From Calothrix sp. PCC 7716 (GTDB lineage: Bacteria; Cyanobacteriota; Cyanobacteriia; Cyanobacteriales; Nostocaceae): a stretch of 64,000 nt of DNA. The first letter of the stretch is position 1. Every line of letters starts with the position of its first letter. The position numbers and the translations under genes were made by a program. Shown one piece after another: positions 63,838 to 64,000 of the stretch. A model generated the notes under the pieces. The model saw only the letters and a program-made list of their open reading frames with translations. It had not been told where the DNA came from and did not search any database. The stretch is from assembly GCF_019977735.1 (NCBI RefSeq), contig NZ_AP025019.1, positions 310,001-374,000 of the forward strand, read 5' to 3'.

Positions 63838-64000
63838 AGGCTCATGGCGTTGTGACCAAGGCAATAAACCATCGTACTTGACGTAGTATTGGCTCGCACA
63901 TTGCAGTATTGGGTTGCAGGACAGCGTCGGATTTACACCAAACTTTCCCCGTTACCTCTAGCGGCTGTTCCCCACTAGAACCGAAACTGATTAGATATTT
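63838..64000 (-). promoter_or_regulatory. Cobalamin-riboswitch-like element
   Basis: On the minus strand the sequence reads GGGGAACAGCCGCTAGAGGT, then AACGGGGAAAGTTTGGTGTA, AATCCGACGCTGTCCTGCAA, CCCAATACTGCAATG and GAGCCA. The GGGAA...GGTG.AAATCC...GC(T/G)GTCC(C/T)GCAAC core is the cobalamin (B12) riboswitch consensus. The B12-box/kissing-loop part downstream is less regular, and the 5' end may lie beyond the window. Downstream on this strand there is only noncoding DNA and a CDF remnant, so the switch seems to have lost its gene. Confidence 0.65.

Noticed and set aside
1-64000. CRISPR array
   Set aside because: No regularly spaced direct repeats of 25-40 bp with unique spacers were found; the tandem units at 18.3 kb are adjacent and degenerate.
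1-64000. tRNA or rRNA genes
   Set aside because: No cloverleaf ends, T-loop consensus or rRNA core segments were recognised by eye.

Overview
The window looks like a cyanobacterial replicon, most likely a plasmid or plasmid-like accessory element of a filamentous (Nostocales-type) strain. The evidence is a MobV-type relaxase fused to a Toprim domain, an AEP-primase-like replication protein, a ParB-like protein, several tyrosine recombinases, a CTB-type cyanobacterial bacteriocin gene, an Anabaena-like AztR/AztA metal module, single-domain response regulators and many short conserved cyanobacterial proteins. The base composition is AT-rich. The 6-mer GGCGCC is greatly over-represented: I counted about 110 copies by hand, where about 3 would be expected at 38-40% GC. 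No GCGATCGC (HIP1) site was seen. I cannot name the species.

Layout. 1-10.3 kb: a 5'-truncated TGT/DpdA-like gene, then mostly unrecognised genes. These include a duplicated-domain protein, a DUF5131 (phage Gp37/Gp68) protein, a family of three paralogous unknown proteins with small companion genes, and a restriction-endonuclease-like gene preceded by a 26-codon stump of a DNA methyltransferase. 10.47-12.25 kb: an IS630-type insertion sequence with very long inverted repeats and a transposase that needs a -1 frameshift. 12.25-20.2 kb: a block with almost no GGCGCC. It encodes four single-domain response regulators, a Crp/Fnr-type regulator and small conserved proteins, and contains repeated noncoding elements and a 28-bp perfect palindrome. 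20.5-33 kb: mobility region with a tyrosine recombinase interrupted by an amber codon, decayed recombinase pieces, the relaxase, a 20-bp palindrome that is an oriT candidate, unknown plasmid genes, a 2-kb decayed stretch and an intact XerC-like recombinase. 33.6-39.2 kb: replication and maintenance candidates, namely the AEP-like primase, a transposase-derived HTH protein and the ParB-like protein.

39.2-54.3 kb: accessory genes, many of them broken. They include a small Gly/Ala-rich peptide gene with an 18-bp inverted repeat at its end, two GNAT acetyltransferases, a frameshifted bacteriocin precursor, a SAM methyltransferase, a two-gene DUF5674 operon, a leucine-rich-repeat-variant protein, an XRE regulator and a fused remnant of the methyltransferase and endonuclease-like pair seen at 8.3 kb. 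54.5-64 kb: nutrient and metal functions. These are a PsiE-like protein, a FetA/FetB iron exporter with frameshifted fetB, a calcium-repeat alkaline phosphatase, a divergent aztR/aztA metal-resistance pair with an SmtB-type operator, a C-terminal CDF-transporter remnant, and a cobalamin-riboswitch-like element running off the window end.

Two themes recur. One is gene decay: nonsense codons, single-base frameshifts and lost start codons in otherwise well-conserved reading frames. These could be biological or, in part, assembly indels. The other is mosaic composition, with GGCGCC-rich accessory DNA interleaved with GGCGCC-poor blocks.
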